40,982 nucleotides of DNA, taken from the NCBI RefSeq assembly GCF_009720835.1, contig NZ_WNKZ01000056.1, positions 1-40,982 on the forward strand, in the 5' to 3' direction. The stretch comes from Pseudoduganella buxea. GTDB lineage: Bacteria > Pseudomonadota > Gammaproteobacteria > Burkholderiales > Burkholderiaceae_D. Positions within the stretch are counted from its first letter, which is position 1; the number at the start of each line of letters is the position of its first letter. The notes below the pieces were generated by a model, which made no database searches, had not been told where the DNA came from, and saw nothing but the letters and a program-made list of their open reading frames with translations. Shown piece by piece: positions 1-7,450 of this stretch. A program made the translations under genes and the position numbers.

Positions 1-1
1 C

Positions 2-784
2 GCCAGCGCGCAGGCCACTGCCACGGGCGGCGCCGGTAGCGTGCAGGGCAGTGCCCAGGCCCTGGCCTCGTCGCGCTCGACCGGTGCGGGTGCCGGCAGC
101 GATGCCCTGGCCACGGCCGCCGGCAAGTCCGGCAGCGCTGTGACGCAAAGCGTTGCCAGCCACGGCGGCGTGACGGTGACGACGGACGCACGTGCCGACG
201 TCGCCGGCACTGCCGTGGCCGCCACGGCCGCGCAACTGGGCGGCACGCCGCTGGCGCTGGGCAGTGTCCAGGGCTTCCAGGCAGTCTCGTATGCCACCGG
301 CACGCCGGATGCGGCAGCGGGGGCTTCCCCATTGCTGGGCGCCGGCACGCAAGGCGCTTCCTACAGCGGCACCGGCGTGCTGACGTACGAAACCCAGGCC
401 GGCTTCGCGTTCGACACGGGCACGGACAGCGCGCTGAAACTGGGCACTTTCGGCAGCACCGGCTTCGGCACGGGCCTGACCCTGCTGGAGCTGACGGTGT
501 CGAACAACGGTACGGAACTGTTCTCGCGCTCGTTCACGTCGCTGGCCGACGCCCAGCTGTTCTTCAGCGACGGCAGCTTCTCGCTCGGAACGCTGGCGGC
601 GGGCCATCAGGACCTGCTGCTGACAGCCGGCTTCACCTTCGCCGGCGCCGGCGGCCTGGCCTTCGACTACGGCTTCGCCGTCACGGCCGTGCCGGAACCG
701 GGCACGTGGCTGCTGCTGCTGGGCGGCCTGGCCCTGCTGGCGGCGCGCCAGCACCGCCAGCGTGAGACGGCCGGCAAGGCCTGA
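2..784 (+). CDS. PEP-CTERM sorting-domain protein, C-terminal part (5' truncated)
   Basis: The reading frame is open from the first bases of the window, so only the C-terminal ~260 residues are present and the true start lies outside. The end carries the PEP-CTERM signal: VPEPGTW, a leucine/glycine-rich membrane segment and an RQHRQRE basic tail. In known systems this signal directs exosortase-dependent sorting of an exported protein in bacteria that make exopolysaccharide. The preceding domain has alternating hydrophobic and glycine/serine residues and looks beta-rich. It differs from the C-terminus of the complete gene at 1031-5095 at only about three residues in the last 247, so the two are tandem paralogues. 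The ATG/GTG-like codon at 41 is internal because coding similarity continues upstream of it. Confidence 0.85.
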   Translation, partial: ASAQATATGGAGSVQGSAQALASSRSTGAGAGSDALATAAGKSGSAVTQSVASHGGVTVTTDARADVAGTAVAATAAQLGGTPLALGSVQGFQAVSYATGTPDAAAGASPLLGAGTQGASYSGTGVLTYETQAGFAFDTGTDSALKLGTFGSTGFGTGLTLLELTVSNNGTELFSRSFTSLADAQLFFSDGSFSLGTLAAGHQDLLLTAGFTFAGAGGLAFDYGFAVTAVPEPGTWLLLLGGLALLAARQHRQRETAGKA

Positions 785-805
785 TTACTTCAGCTCTCCA
801 GCCAA

Positions 806-836
806 GCCGCGTGCCTGCCAGCACGCGGCTTTTTTT
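806..836 (+). terminator. Rho-independent terminator of the truncated PEP-CTERM gene
   Basis: A perfect 9-bp stem (GCCGCGTGC / GCACGCGGC) with a six-base loop is followed by seven T residues. It lies 21 bases after the stop codon. The same hairpin recurs at 5117-5146 after the paralogue. Confidence 0.9.
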
Positions 837-930
837 CGCCAACCGAAAGCCGGCGGCATCAAGGCACGCAGCGGCACTTGTGGCTCCAGGTCGCTCCTGC
901 GGATTTCAGGAATTGTTCAGGAATTTTCAA

Positions 931-958
931 CTTGTTTTTTGCTTGTAAAAACGATAAT
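931..958 (+). promoter_or_regulatory. Possible sigma-70 promoter for the complete PEP-CTERM gene
   Basis: A TTGTTT-like -35 at 932-937 and a GATAAT -10 at 953-958 lie in the AT-rich patch of the 194-base gap between the terminator and the gene. The spacing is about 15 bases, which is short. No convincing sigma-54 GG/GC element was found here, although such promoters drive some PEP-CTERM genes elsewhere. Confidence 0.25.
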
Positions 959-1030
959 CCCGAGTAAGCGAGATATCGTCGTTTCGCACCGCTCGTCCCC
1001 ACCGCCATTTACTATTTCAAGAGGAATTCC

Positions 1031-4000
1031 ATGCCAGTATCGACCACACCGCACCGTTTCCTGTGCGCCACCCCATTGTTGCTGGCCCTGTTGGCCCAAC
1101 ACGGGTATGCGGCAGAAACCATCGTCAAGGGCACCGACGGCACCGTCGGCGCCAACGGCGCCACGCCGGGTGCGCCCGGGGCAACGGGGGGAACGGGCGG
1201 CAGCGGCATCGCCAATGTCGGACCGGTTGAAGACGCCGAGACCATCGTCCGTGCGACGGGTGGTATCGGCGGCGGCGGCGGCCGGGGTGCGGCCGGCAAT
1301 GCACAGACGCCCGGTGGCAACGGCGGCAACGGCGGGCAGGGCGGCGATGCGGTCGCCACTGGCCACGGCACGCTGGCCAGTGGCGATACGCGTACCTATG
1401 TGCAAGCGACGGGCGGGGCTGGCGGGATCAGCGGCACGGCTGGCGGCGCCGGTACCGGCAGTACCCCGGGCGTGGCGGGTACCGGTGGCACGGGCGGTAC
1501 GGGCAACGCCGTTGCACACAGCATCGCGCATGGCAACAACAGCGCCAGGGCCGAAGCCTACAGCAATGGTGGCGCGGGCCGCGCCAGCAATGCAGGGCAA
1601 GGCGGGCAGGGCGGCACAGCCACCAGCGTCGCCTTCGCCAGCTCCGATACCGGCAACGTTTCCGTACTGGCCCAGAGCACCGGCGGTGTGGGCGGCAGCA
1701 GTGCCAGCCGCATGGGCGGCGACGGCGGCAGCGTCACCCTGGTCAACGCCGTGTCCGGCGCCACCACGGGCGCCCTGCGGCTGCAGCAATTTGCAACCGG
1801 CGGCAACGCGACGAGCGGGCCGCTCGGCGGTGGCTCGGGCGGCAGCGGATCGAGCTCGCTGGAGTTGAGCGACAGCGCGGCGTCGAGTCTGGATATCGAA
1901 GTCAAGGCCCGGGGTGGTGACACTTTTTCCTTCGCGCAGTCGAACACAGCGGCCAACGCGGACGCTGCATTGCGAGCCAGTTCGACGCGCAGTGGCGCGA
2001 CGATGAAAGCCTATGTTGCCGCCACCAGCGGCCACAGCACCGTCGCCGGCACCGCTACGGGCAGCATGGTGCTGCGTGGCGAAGGGGACGTCACAGGTAC
2101 CGTGCGGGCAGCCAGCACGGGCGGCGTCGCCACCAGTACTGTCGATATCAGCGGCAAGGGCCGGGTGGTCGGTGCCAGTAGCATCCATGTCCATGCTGCT
2201 CGGCAAAATGACTACCTGTCGGCCAATACCGGTACGATTCGTGTTGTTGCGGCGGGTGCCGGCAGCGTCGAAGTGCAGAACCTGGCCGCGGGTGGCTACA
2301 CCACTGGCGCCACCGGTGTGGGCCGGACGGCAGCGCGGGGCGCGGACACGCTGCTGACGACGGAAGGCCGTTCCACCAGCGGCGCCGTCACCATCGCCGT
2401 CACGGGCGATGCCAATGGCGGTGGCAACGGCGACGGCGGCGCCATGGGTGGGGTCGGTGGCAATGCCATCGGTGTCATCGGCGCTGCCACCGGCACCAGC
2501 GGCTTGCTGACGATCAGCCAGGACATGACGGGTGGCATTGGCGGCGCCAGCAAGGGCCTGCAGGGTGCAACGGGTGGTAGCGGCATCTCGACGGTGATCG
2601 TCAACGACAGCAGCAATACGCGCATGAAGCTGACCGGCACCGGTACCGGCGGCTTGGGCGGCGCTTCCGATACCTCGGTATTCGGTAATGGCGGCAGCGG
2701 CAACGCACTGGTCCAGGGCCGCGGCGCCGGCGTCGTCGACGTGACGGCAATCGGGCGCGGCGGCGTGGGCGGCGGCGGGGACGCCCCGGGCAATAGCGGC
2801 GGACTGGGCACCGCAGTCGCGCACGGCAGCAGTTCCGGCAGCGGTGCCGTCACCGTCGCCGCCAGTGCCTACGGCGGCAACGGCTACAAGCCGGCTTACT
2901 GGATGCCGATGCTGCATCACGGCGATGGCGGCACCGCATCGGCCAGCGCCAGCGGCAGTTCGGCCGGCGGCGGCGCCGTCAGCGTCAGCGCCCTGCAGGT
3001 CGGTGGCGATGGCAGCTGGACCGAAACGGATCAATATGTTTACTTCGGCGCGGGCGGCAATGGCGCTGACTCGCATCTCGCCGATGCCGTCAGCGGCGCC
3101 ACCACGGGCAGCCTGACGCTGGTGCAGGAAGCGCGGGGCGGCAACGGCGGCGTGGGTGAGACGTCCAGCGGCCGCGGCGGCGATGCGTCTTCGCGGCTGT
3201 CCGTGGCGGGGCAACGTGCCGGCGACCTGAACGTCACGGTACGTGCGAAGGGGGGCAACGGCGGCGCTGAGGCCAACGCCCGCAGCGGGGGCAACGCCAG
3301 CGCGGAACTCGTCCTGACGGGCGTGCAGGCGCGCTCTACCGTCGCTGTCAGCGAAGCCAGCGCCGGCTCGAACAGTGGCCAGCACCAGGCGCAGCCCGAT
3401 CGGGGCGGCAATGCCAGCGCTACGCTGACGCTGACAGGCAGCGGCAACCTGGATGGCAAGGCCATCGCGACGGGCAATTCGCCCCTGGCAACCAGCAGCG
3501 GCGCCCCGGCCGGTGGCAATGCCACGGCCGTGCTTGCACTGGAAGGTGATGGCGCGATCGTCGGCGCCGCCACGGCGAAGGGGAATGCCTTCGGCTCCGA
3601 CAGCTCCCCAGTCGCCACGACCGGTGGCATGGCAAGCAGCCATGCCACCGGTCGTACCAGCAGCGCGGCGGACGTCACGATTTCGTCCACGGCCACGGGC
3701 GGTGCTGCTAGCGGCCCGCTCTCCGTGGGCGGTGGCGTCGATGTCACTGCGTTCGGCAGTTCGGCGGGCGGCAAGGTGGACGTCACGGCACAGGGCACGG
3801 GCGGCGTCAGCCTCACTGATAGCGGCGAGCCAGGCAGGGATGGCAAGCAGGTTGCTCTGGTCAATGCGGCACGCGGCAACACGACGGGTGCGCTGGTGCT
3901 GAACCAGTTTGCTACCGGCGGCGCCGGCAGCTGGGGCACGGTGGGCGGCAATGGCGGCAATGGCTCTTCGACACTGTCGCTGGACGACGTGACGGCGAAC

Positions 4001-5095
4001 AGCCTGACACTGCGCAGCACAGCCACGGGTGGAGTGGGGGGGCGGGGCCGGTACCATACCGATGGCGGTGCCGGCGGCAGCGGCACCGCCACGGTCAGCG
4101 GCAATGCCCGGGATGTGACGTTGCTGGCGCGTGCGATCGGCGGCAACGCCATGCGCGGCGGCGATGCCGTGGCAACGGCCAACGGCACCGGTATCACCCG
4201 CGCCGTCAGCCAGGCCGAAGCACGCGGCGGCGAGCGCATCGATCCCCGTGACCCGCTGTCAGTCCACGGCGGCAACGCCCAGGCCACCGCCAGCGCTACG
4301 GCGGCGGGTCGCGCCAGTGCTCAAGCCACCGCCACCGGTGGTGCCGGTAGCGTGCAGGGCAGTGCCCAGGCGCTGGCCTCGTCCCGCTCGACCGGTGCGG
4401 GTGCCGGCAGCGATGCCCTGGCCACCGCCGCCGGCAAGTCCGGCAGCGCTGTGGCGCAAAGCGTTGCCAGCCACGGCGGCGTGACGGTGACGACGGACGC
4501 ACGTGCCGACGTGGCTGGCACTGCCGTGGCCGCCACGGCCGCGCAACTGGGCGGCACGCCGCTGGCGCTGGGCAGTGTCCAGGGCTTCCAGGCCGTGGCG
4601 TACGCCACCGGCACGCCGGATGCGGCGGCGGGGGCTTCCCCATTGCTGGGCGCCGGCACGCAAGGTGCTTCCTACAGCGGCACCGGCGTGCTGACGTACG
4701 AAACCCAGGCCGGCTTCGCGTTCGACACGGGCACGGACAGCGCGCTGAAACTGGGCACCTTCGGCAGCACCGGCTTCGGCACGGGCCTGACCCTGCTGGA
4801 ACTGACGGTGTCGAACAACGGTACGGAACTGTTCTCGCGCTCGTTCACGTCGCTGGCCGACGCCCAGTTGTTCTTCAGCGACGGCAGCTTCTCGCTCGGA
4901 ACGCTGGCGGCGGGCCACCAGGACTTGCTGCTGACGGCCGGCTTCACCTTCGCCGGCGCCGGCGGCCTGGCCTTCGACTACGGCTTCGCCGTCACGGCCG
5001 TGCCGGAACCGGGCACGTGGATGCTGCTGCTGGGCGGCCTGGCCCTGCTGGCGGCGCGCCAGCACCGCCAGCGTGAGACGGCCGGCAAGGCCTGA
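1031..5095 (+). CDS. Large glycine-rich PEP-CTERM sorting-domain exoprotein
   Basis: A 1354-residue protein. It starts at ATG 1031 with an AAGAGG ribosome binding site about 6-8 bases upstream. A cleavable signal peptide is visible at residues 1-28 (hydrophobic ATPLLLALLAQ, then YAA-ET). The body is built of GG-rich and alternating Thr/Ser/Val/Ala segments of beta-solenoid type. A module with a [VS]-x-G-x-TTG-x-L-x-L-x-Q-x-A-x-GG core recurs near nt 1740, 3080 and 3860, with a weaker copy near 2470. The last 31 residues form the PEP-CTERM tag: VPEPGTW, a hydrophobic helix and a basic tail. The protein is presumably exported by Sec, processed by an exosortase and released or anchored at the surface, possibly in biofilm matrix; that role is inferred from the tag. 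No catalytic motif was seen. Confidence 0.88.
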   Translation: MPVSTTPHRFLCATPLLLALLAQHGYAAETIVKGTDGTVGANGATPGAPGATGGTGGSGIANVGPVEDAETIVRATGGIGGGGGRGAAGNAQTPGGNGGNGGQGGDAVATGHGTLASGDTRTYVQATGGAGGISGTAGGAGTGSTPGVAGTGGTGGTGNAVAHSIAHGNNSARAEAYSNGGAGRASNAGQGGQGGTATSVAFASSDTGNVSVLAQSTGGVGGSSASRMGGDGGSVTLVNAVSGATTGALRLQQFATGGNATSGPLGGGSGGSGSSSLELSDSAASSLDIEVKARGGDTFSFAQSNTAANADAALRASSTRSGATMKAYVAATSGHSTVAGTATGSMVLRGEGDVTGTVRAASTGGVATSTVDISGKGRVVGASSIHVHAARQNDYLSANTGTIRVVAAGAGSVEVQNLAAGGYTTGATGVGRTAARGADTLLTTEGRSTSGAVTIAVTGDANGGGNGDGGAMGGVGGNAIGVIGAATGTSGLLTISQDMTGGIGGASKGLQGATGGSGISTVIVNDSSNTRMKLTGTGTGGLGGASDTSVFGNGGSGNALVQGRGAGVVDVTAIGRGGVGGGGDAPGNSGGLGTAVAHGSSSGSGAVTVAASAYGGNGYKPAYWMPMLHHGDGGTASASASGSSAGGGAVSVSALQVGGDGSWTETDQYVYFGAGGNGADSHLADAVSGATTGSLTLVQEARGGNGGVGETSSGRGGDASSRLSVAGQRAGDLNVTVRAKGGNGGAEANARSGGNASAELVLTGVQARSTVAVSEASAGSNSGQHQAQPDRGGNASATLTLTGSGNLDGKAIATGNSPLATSSGAPAGGNATAVLALEGDGAIVGAATAKGNAFGSDSSPVATTGGMASSHATGRTSSAADVTISSTATGGAASGPLSVGGGVDVTAFGSSAGGKVDVTAQGTGGVSLTDSGEPGRDGKQVALVNAARGNTTGALVLNQFATGGAGSWGTVGGNGGNGSSTLSLDDVTANSLTLRSTATGGVGGRGRYHTDGGAGGSGTATVSGNARDVTLLARAIGGNAMRGGDAVATANGTGITRAVSQAEARGGERIDPRDPLSVHGGNAQATASATAAGRASAQATATGGAGSVQGSAQALASSRSTGAGAGSDALATAAGKSGSAVAQSVASHGGVTVTTDARADVAGTAVAATAAQLGGTPLALGSVQGFQAVAYATGTPDAAAGASPLLGAGTQGASYSGTGVLTYETQAGFAFDTGTDSALKLGTFGSTGFGTGLTLLELTVSNNGTELFSRSFTSLADAQLFFSDGSFSLGTLAAGHQDLLLTAGFTFAGAGGLAFDYGFAVTAVPEPGTWMLLLGGLALLAARQHRQRETAGKA

Positions 5096-5146
5096 TTACT
5101 TCAGCTCTCCAGCCAAGCCGCGTGCCTGCCAGCACGCGGCTTTTTT
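4350..5146 (+). repeat. Long direct repeat of 39-835 (PEP-CTERM gene 3' end plus terminator)
   Basis: Bases 39-835 align without gaps to 4350-5146 (constant offset 4311), with roughly 20 single-base differences counted by eye, mostly synonymous. Immediately upstream (2-38 versus 4313-4349) differences become several times denser. After the T-tract the sequences are unrelated. This pattern suggests a tandem gene duplication whose 3' parts have been kept alike by gene conversion. Confidence 0.85.
5117..5146 (+). terminator. Rho-independent terminator of the PEP-CTERM gene
   Basis: The same 9-bp perfect stem and CTGCCA loop as at 806-829, followed by six T residues. It begins 21 bases after the stop codon. 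Confidence 0.9.
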
Positions 5147-5187
5147 GTTCCACTGTCAGCTAGCGACTTTTGAAAGGTATTGCGAAT

Positions 5188-5208
5188 AACCGGTGTCAGA
5201 CACCGGTT
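5188..5208. repeat. Perfect 21-bp palindrome (10-bp arms, 1-base centre)
   Basis: The arms are AACCGGTGTC and GACACCGGTT around a single A. It stands alone about 40 bases after the terminator and about 330 bases before the next gene. It could be a dyad operator or a member of a dispersed intergenic palindrome family; the window holds no second copy to decide. Confidence 0.6.
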
Positions 5209-5524
5209 CTCAGGAAATATCACCCTGCGTGTCAATGGGGCACGCCCTACTGCTGGTTTGGACCGCTGCATTAAATGCATGTAGATGGCGAAAAGAAATG
5301 CCTTTAAATCAGCCTGCTTTCAATTAGGCATTTCATTAAATCAAGCGCTGTCTGTTTTAAGCGACCTTCCAAGCGAAAAGCCACGCCACTGCTTGCGCTA
5401 CGGCAATACGATCTGCAATGATTGTGAATAGCACGCGCCATGCATTTCACGCATCCGACCCGTGCCGCGACATTATCGACGACTAGTGGTAATTGTTCGT
5501 GATAAATATTCCAATAGTGCTCGT
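5209..5524. other. Intergenic region before the chemosensory operon, no gene seen
   Basis: About 316 bases, less GC-rich than the surrounding genes, with stop codons in all frames and no RNA gene recognised. It must contain the operon promoter. The best sigma-70-like match is TTGTTC at 5493-5498 with AATAGT at 5513-5518, but its spacing is only 14 bases. No FliA-type promoter (TCAA, 15 bases, GCCGATAA) was found. Confidence 0.5.
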
Positions 5525-5536
5525 GGAGAATCCTTG

Positions 5537-6697
5537 GTGCGTTCGTTCAAATTACGCCAGCTGTCCGACTATTATCCGGCCGCGATCGGCGCCGGTGCCG
5601 CCGTGGCCATCGTGCCGCTGGCCGACGGTCAATGGCATGGTTGGCTGACCGCCGCCGTACTGCTGGGAGCCGGCGTCGCTGCCAGCCTGCACGGTGCTGC
5701 CCGCCAGCCTGCCGCCGACCATGCGCTGGGGGCCTACCTGGCCAGCCGCCAGCAGTTCGGCGAGGAAGTCGCCGGCGTCTGGTCCTCCCACATCGGTGCC
5801 TCGCGCGACCAGATGGAAGCGGCCATCGTGGCCCTGGTGGGCCAGTTTTCCGGCATCGTGTTCAAGCTGGAGCAGGCCCTGGCCGCTTCGGGCGAGGCAC
5901 GCAACAAGGAAGGCGGCGGCATGGTCGAAGTGTTCGCCGACAGCGAGCGCGAACTGCGCTCGCTGCTGGACATGCTGGCCAGCGCGGCGGCCAGCAAGTC
6001 GGCCATGCTGGAAAAGATCGAAGGCCTGCAGCACATCACGGCGCAGCTGCAGAAGATGGCTGCCGACGTGGCCAGCATCGCCTGGCAGACCAACCTGCTG
6101 GCGCTGAACGCGGCTATCGAGGCGGCCCGCGCCGGCGAGGCGGGGCGAGGCTTTGCCGTCGTCGCCAACGAGGTGCGCATGCTGTCGAACCGGTCGGCCG
6201 AAGCGGGCAAGCATATCGCCCAGCAAGTCGGCCAGATCAGCAATGCCATCGCCAGCACCAGTTTCGCGGCCGGCGAGTCGATGCGCGACGAACAGCGCTC
6301 GGTACAGGCGTCGGGCGACACCATCAACAAGGTACTGGACGCATTCCGCGGCGTGACCGACGCGCTGGTGCAATCGTCGGACCTGCTGCAGCGCGAAAGC
6401 GTGGGCATCAAGGCTGAAGTGGCCGACGCGCTGGTGCAACTGCAGTTCCAGGATCGGGTCAGCCAGATCCTGTCGCACGTGCAGCAGAACATCGCCCGCA
6501 TGCCGGTCTACCTGGAAGAACACCGCCAGCGCACCGCCGGCGGCCCGACCAACCCGGACGCCGATCTGCCGGTGCTGGAAGCGCGCGCCCTGCTGGCCGA
6601 GCTGGAAAGCACGTACGCAATGGCGGAAGAACACGCGCTCCACCAGGGCGCCGCGAAACCTGCACCCCAGCAGGCCGAAGAAATCACATTTTTCTAG
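5537..6697 (+). CDS. Short membrane methyl-accepting chemotaxis protein
   Basis: A 386-residue chemoreceptor. GTG 5537 is chosen because GGAG lies 8 bases upstream; TTG 5534 is an alternative, and a GTG at 5462 lacks a ribosome binding site. Two closely spaced hydrophobic helices (about residues 14-30 and 36-54) leave only a tiny loop between them, so there is no periplasmic ligand domain and no HAMP domain. The cytoplasmic part contains the receptor hairpin with TNLLALNAAIEAARAGE and GRGFAVVANEVRML, which contacts CheA and CheW. A QFQDRVSQIL segment follows, of the kind seen in short single-cluster receptors. The C-terminus (EEITFF) does not fit the CheR-tethering pentapeptide found on the two other receptors. 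First gene of the operon; 8 bases separate it from cheY. It may sense membrane or internal state rather than an outside ligand. Confidence 0.85.
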   Translation: MRSFKLRQLSDYYPAAIGAGAAVAIVPLADGQWHGWLTAAVLLGAGVAASLHGAARQPAADHALGAYLASRQQFGEEVAGVWSSHIGASRDQMEAAIVALVGQFSGIVFKLEQALAASGEARNKEGGGMVEVFADSERELRSLLDMLASAAASKSAMLEKIEGLQHITAQLQKMAADVASIAWQTNLLALNAAIEAARAGEAGRGFAVVANEVRMLSNRSAEAGKHIAQQVGQISNAIASTSFAAGESMRDEQRSVQASGDTINKVLDAFRGVTDALVQSSDLLQRESVGIKAEVADALVQLQFQDRVSQILSHVQQNIARMPVYLEEHRQRTAGGPTNPDADLPVLEARALLAELESTYAMAEEHALHQGAAKPAPQQAEEITFF

Positions 6698-6705
6698 GAA
6701 CTCTC

Positions 6706-7074
6706 ATGGCAAAAACCATCATGGTCGTGGACGACTCGCTGTCGATCCGCCAGGTCGTCAGCATCGCATTGAAGCAGGCTGGCTATGACGTCATCGAAGG
6801 CGTGGACGGCGTTGACGCGCTGGCCAAGCTGACCGGGCAGAAGGTCAACCTGATCATCAGCGACGTCAACATGCCCAACATGGATGGCATCACCTTCGTC
6901 AAGGAACTGAAGACGCGCGCGGCCTACAAGTTCACGCCCGTGCTGATGCTGACGACCGAATCGCAGGAAGACAAGAAGGCCCAGGGCCAGGCCGCCGGCG
7001 CGCGCGCCTGGATGGTCAAGCCGTTCAAGCCGGACACGCTGCTGGCGGCGGTACAGAAACTGGTCATGCCGTAA
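6706..7074 (+). CDS. cheY: CheY-type single-domain response regulator
   Basis: A 122-residue receiver domain with no output domain. The acidic pair D9/D10, phospho-acceptor D53 (IISDVNMPNMDG), T83/T84 and K105 (VKPF) are all in their usual places. It is expected to be phosphorylated by the CheA encoded two genes downstream and to dock on an effector. The effector is not encoded here, since the window has no flagellar switch or pilus motor gene. The start has a GGAA-like ribosome binding site (GGAACTCTC ATG) just after the preceding receptor gene. Confidence 0.92.
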   Translation: MAKTIMVVDDSLSIRQVVSIALKQAGYDVIEGVDGVDALAKLTGQKVNLIISDVNMPNMDGITFVKELKTRAAYKFTPVLMLTTESQEDKKAQGQAAGARAWMVKPFKPDTLLAAVQKLVMP

Positions 7075-7123
7075 AGGCCTGGCGAACCAACCCATTGCCG
7101 GCGTACGCGCCGGGGAGTATTCC

Positions 7124-7450
7124 ATGACGATTGGCGAAATTGGCCCGGCGGGCCAAGGGGAAGCTGTTGCCCTGCGCATCGAAGGCGAGATGACGATCTA
7201 CCGCGCGGCGGAGCTGAAGGACGTGCTGGCCGGCGCCGTGGCGCAGGCCGTGGCCGAGGCGCGTGCGCTGGCGCTGGACCTGTCCGACGTGACGGAATTC
7301 GACAGCGCCGGCATGCAATTGCTGCTGCTGGCCCGGCGCGAATTGCAGCGCCAGGGCCAGGTCCTGCGGCTCGATGCCTGCAGCCTGGCCGTGCGCGAGG
7401 TATTTGAACTGACGGGCCTGACGGCACGTTTCGCCGGGGAGGGCGCATGA
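7124..7450 (+). CDS. STAS-domain protein (anti-sigma-factor-antagonist type)
   Basis: A 108-residue STAS domain. The phosphorylatable-serine loop is clear (S61 in TEFDSAGMQLLLLARR). Such proteins act as phospho-switch partners of serine kinases in partner-switching, or as scaffolds in chemosensory arrays; STAS proteins of this size are found in other non-flagellar-type che operons. The stop codon overlaps the cheA start (ATGA at 7447-7450), so translation of the two is coupled. This argues that the protein works with CheA. No HATPase anti-sigma kinase is encoded in the window, so its kinase, if any, is unknown. Confidence 0.85.
   Translation: MTIGEIGPAGQGEAVALRIEGEMTIYRAAELKDVLAGAVAQAVAEARALALDLSDVTEFDSAGMQLLLLARRELQRQGQVLRLDACSLAVREVFELTGLTARFAGEGA

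Noticed and set aside
840..1030. Sigma-54 promoter upstream of the PEP-CTERM gene
   Set aside because: No GG-N10-GC pair fits the -24/-12 consensus; the TTTTTTGC stretch has AA rather than GG at the -24 position.
917..4057. A 1046-codon open frame on the minus strand within the PEP-CTERM gene
   Set aside because: It is a by-product of GC-rich, repetitive coding on the other strand: Ala/Arg/His-rich, no recognisable domain, no ribosome binding site.
5462..5536. GTG 5462 as the start of the short chemoreceptor
   Set aside because: No ribosome binding site precedes it, and the added 25 residues are polar and basic, unlike the start of the family; GTG 5537 has GGAG at the right distance.
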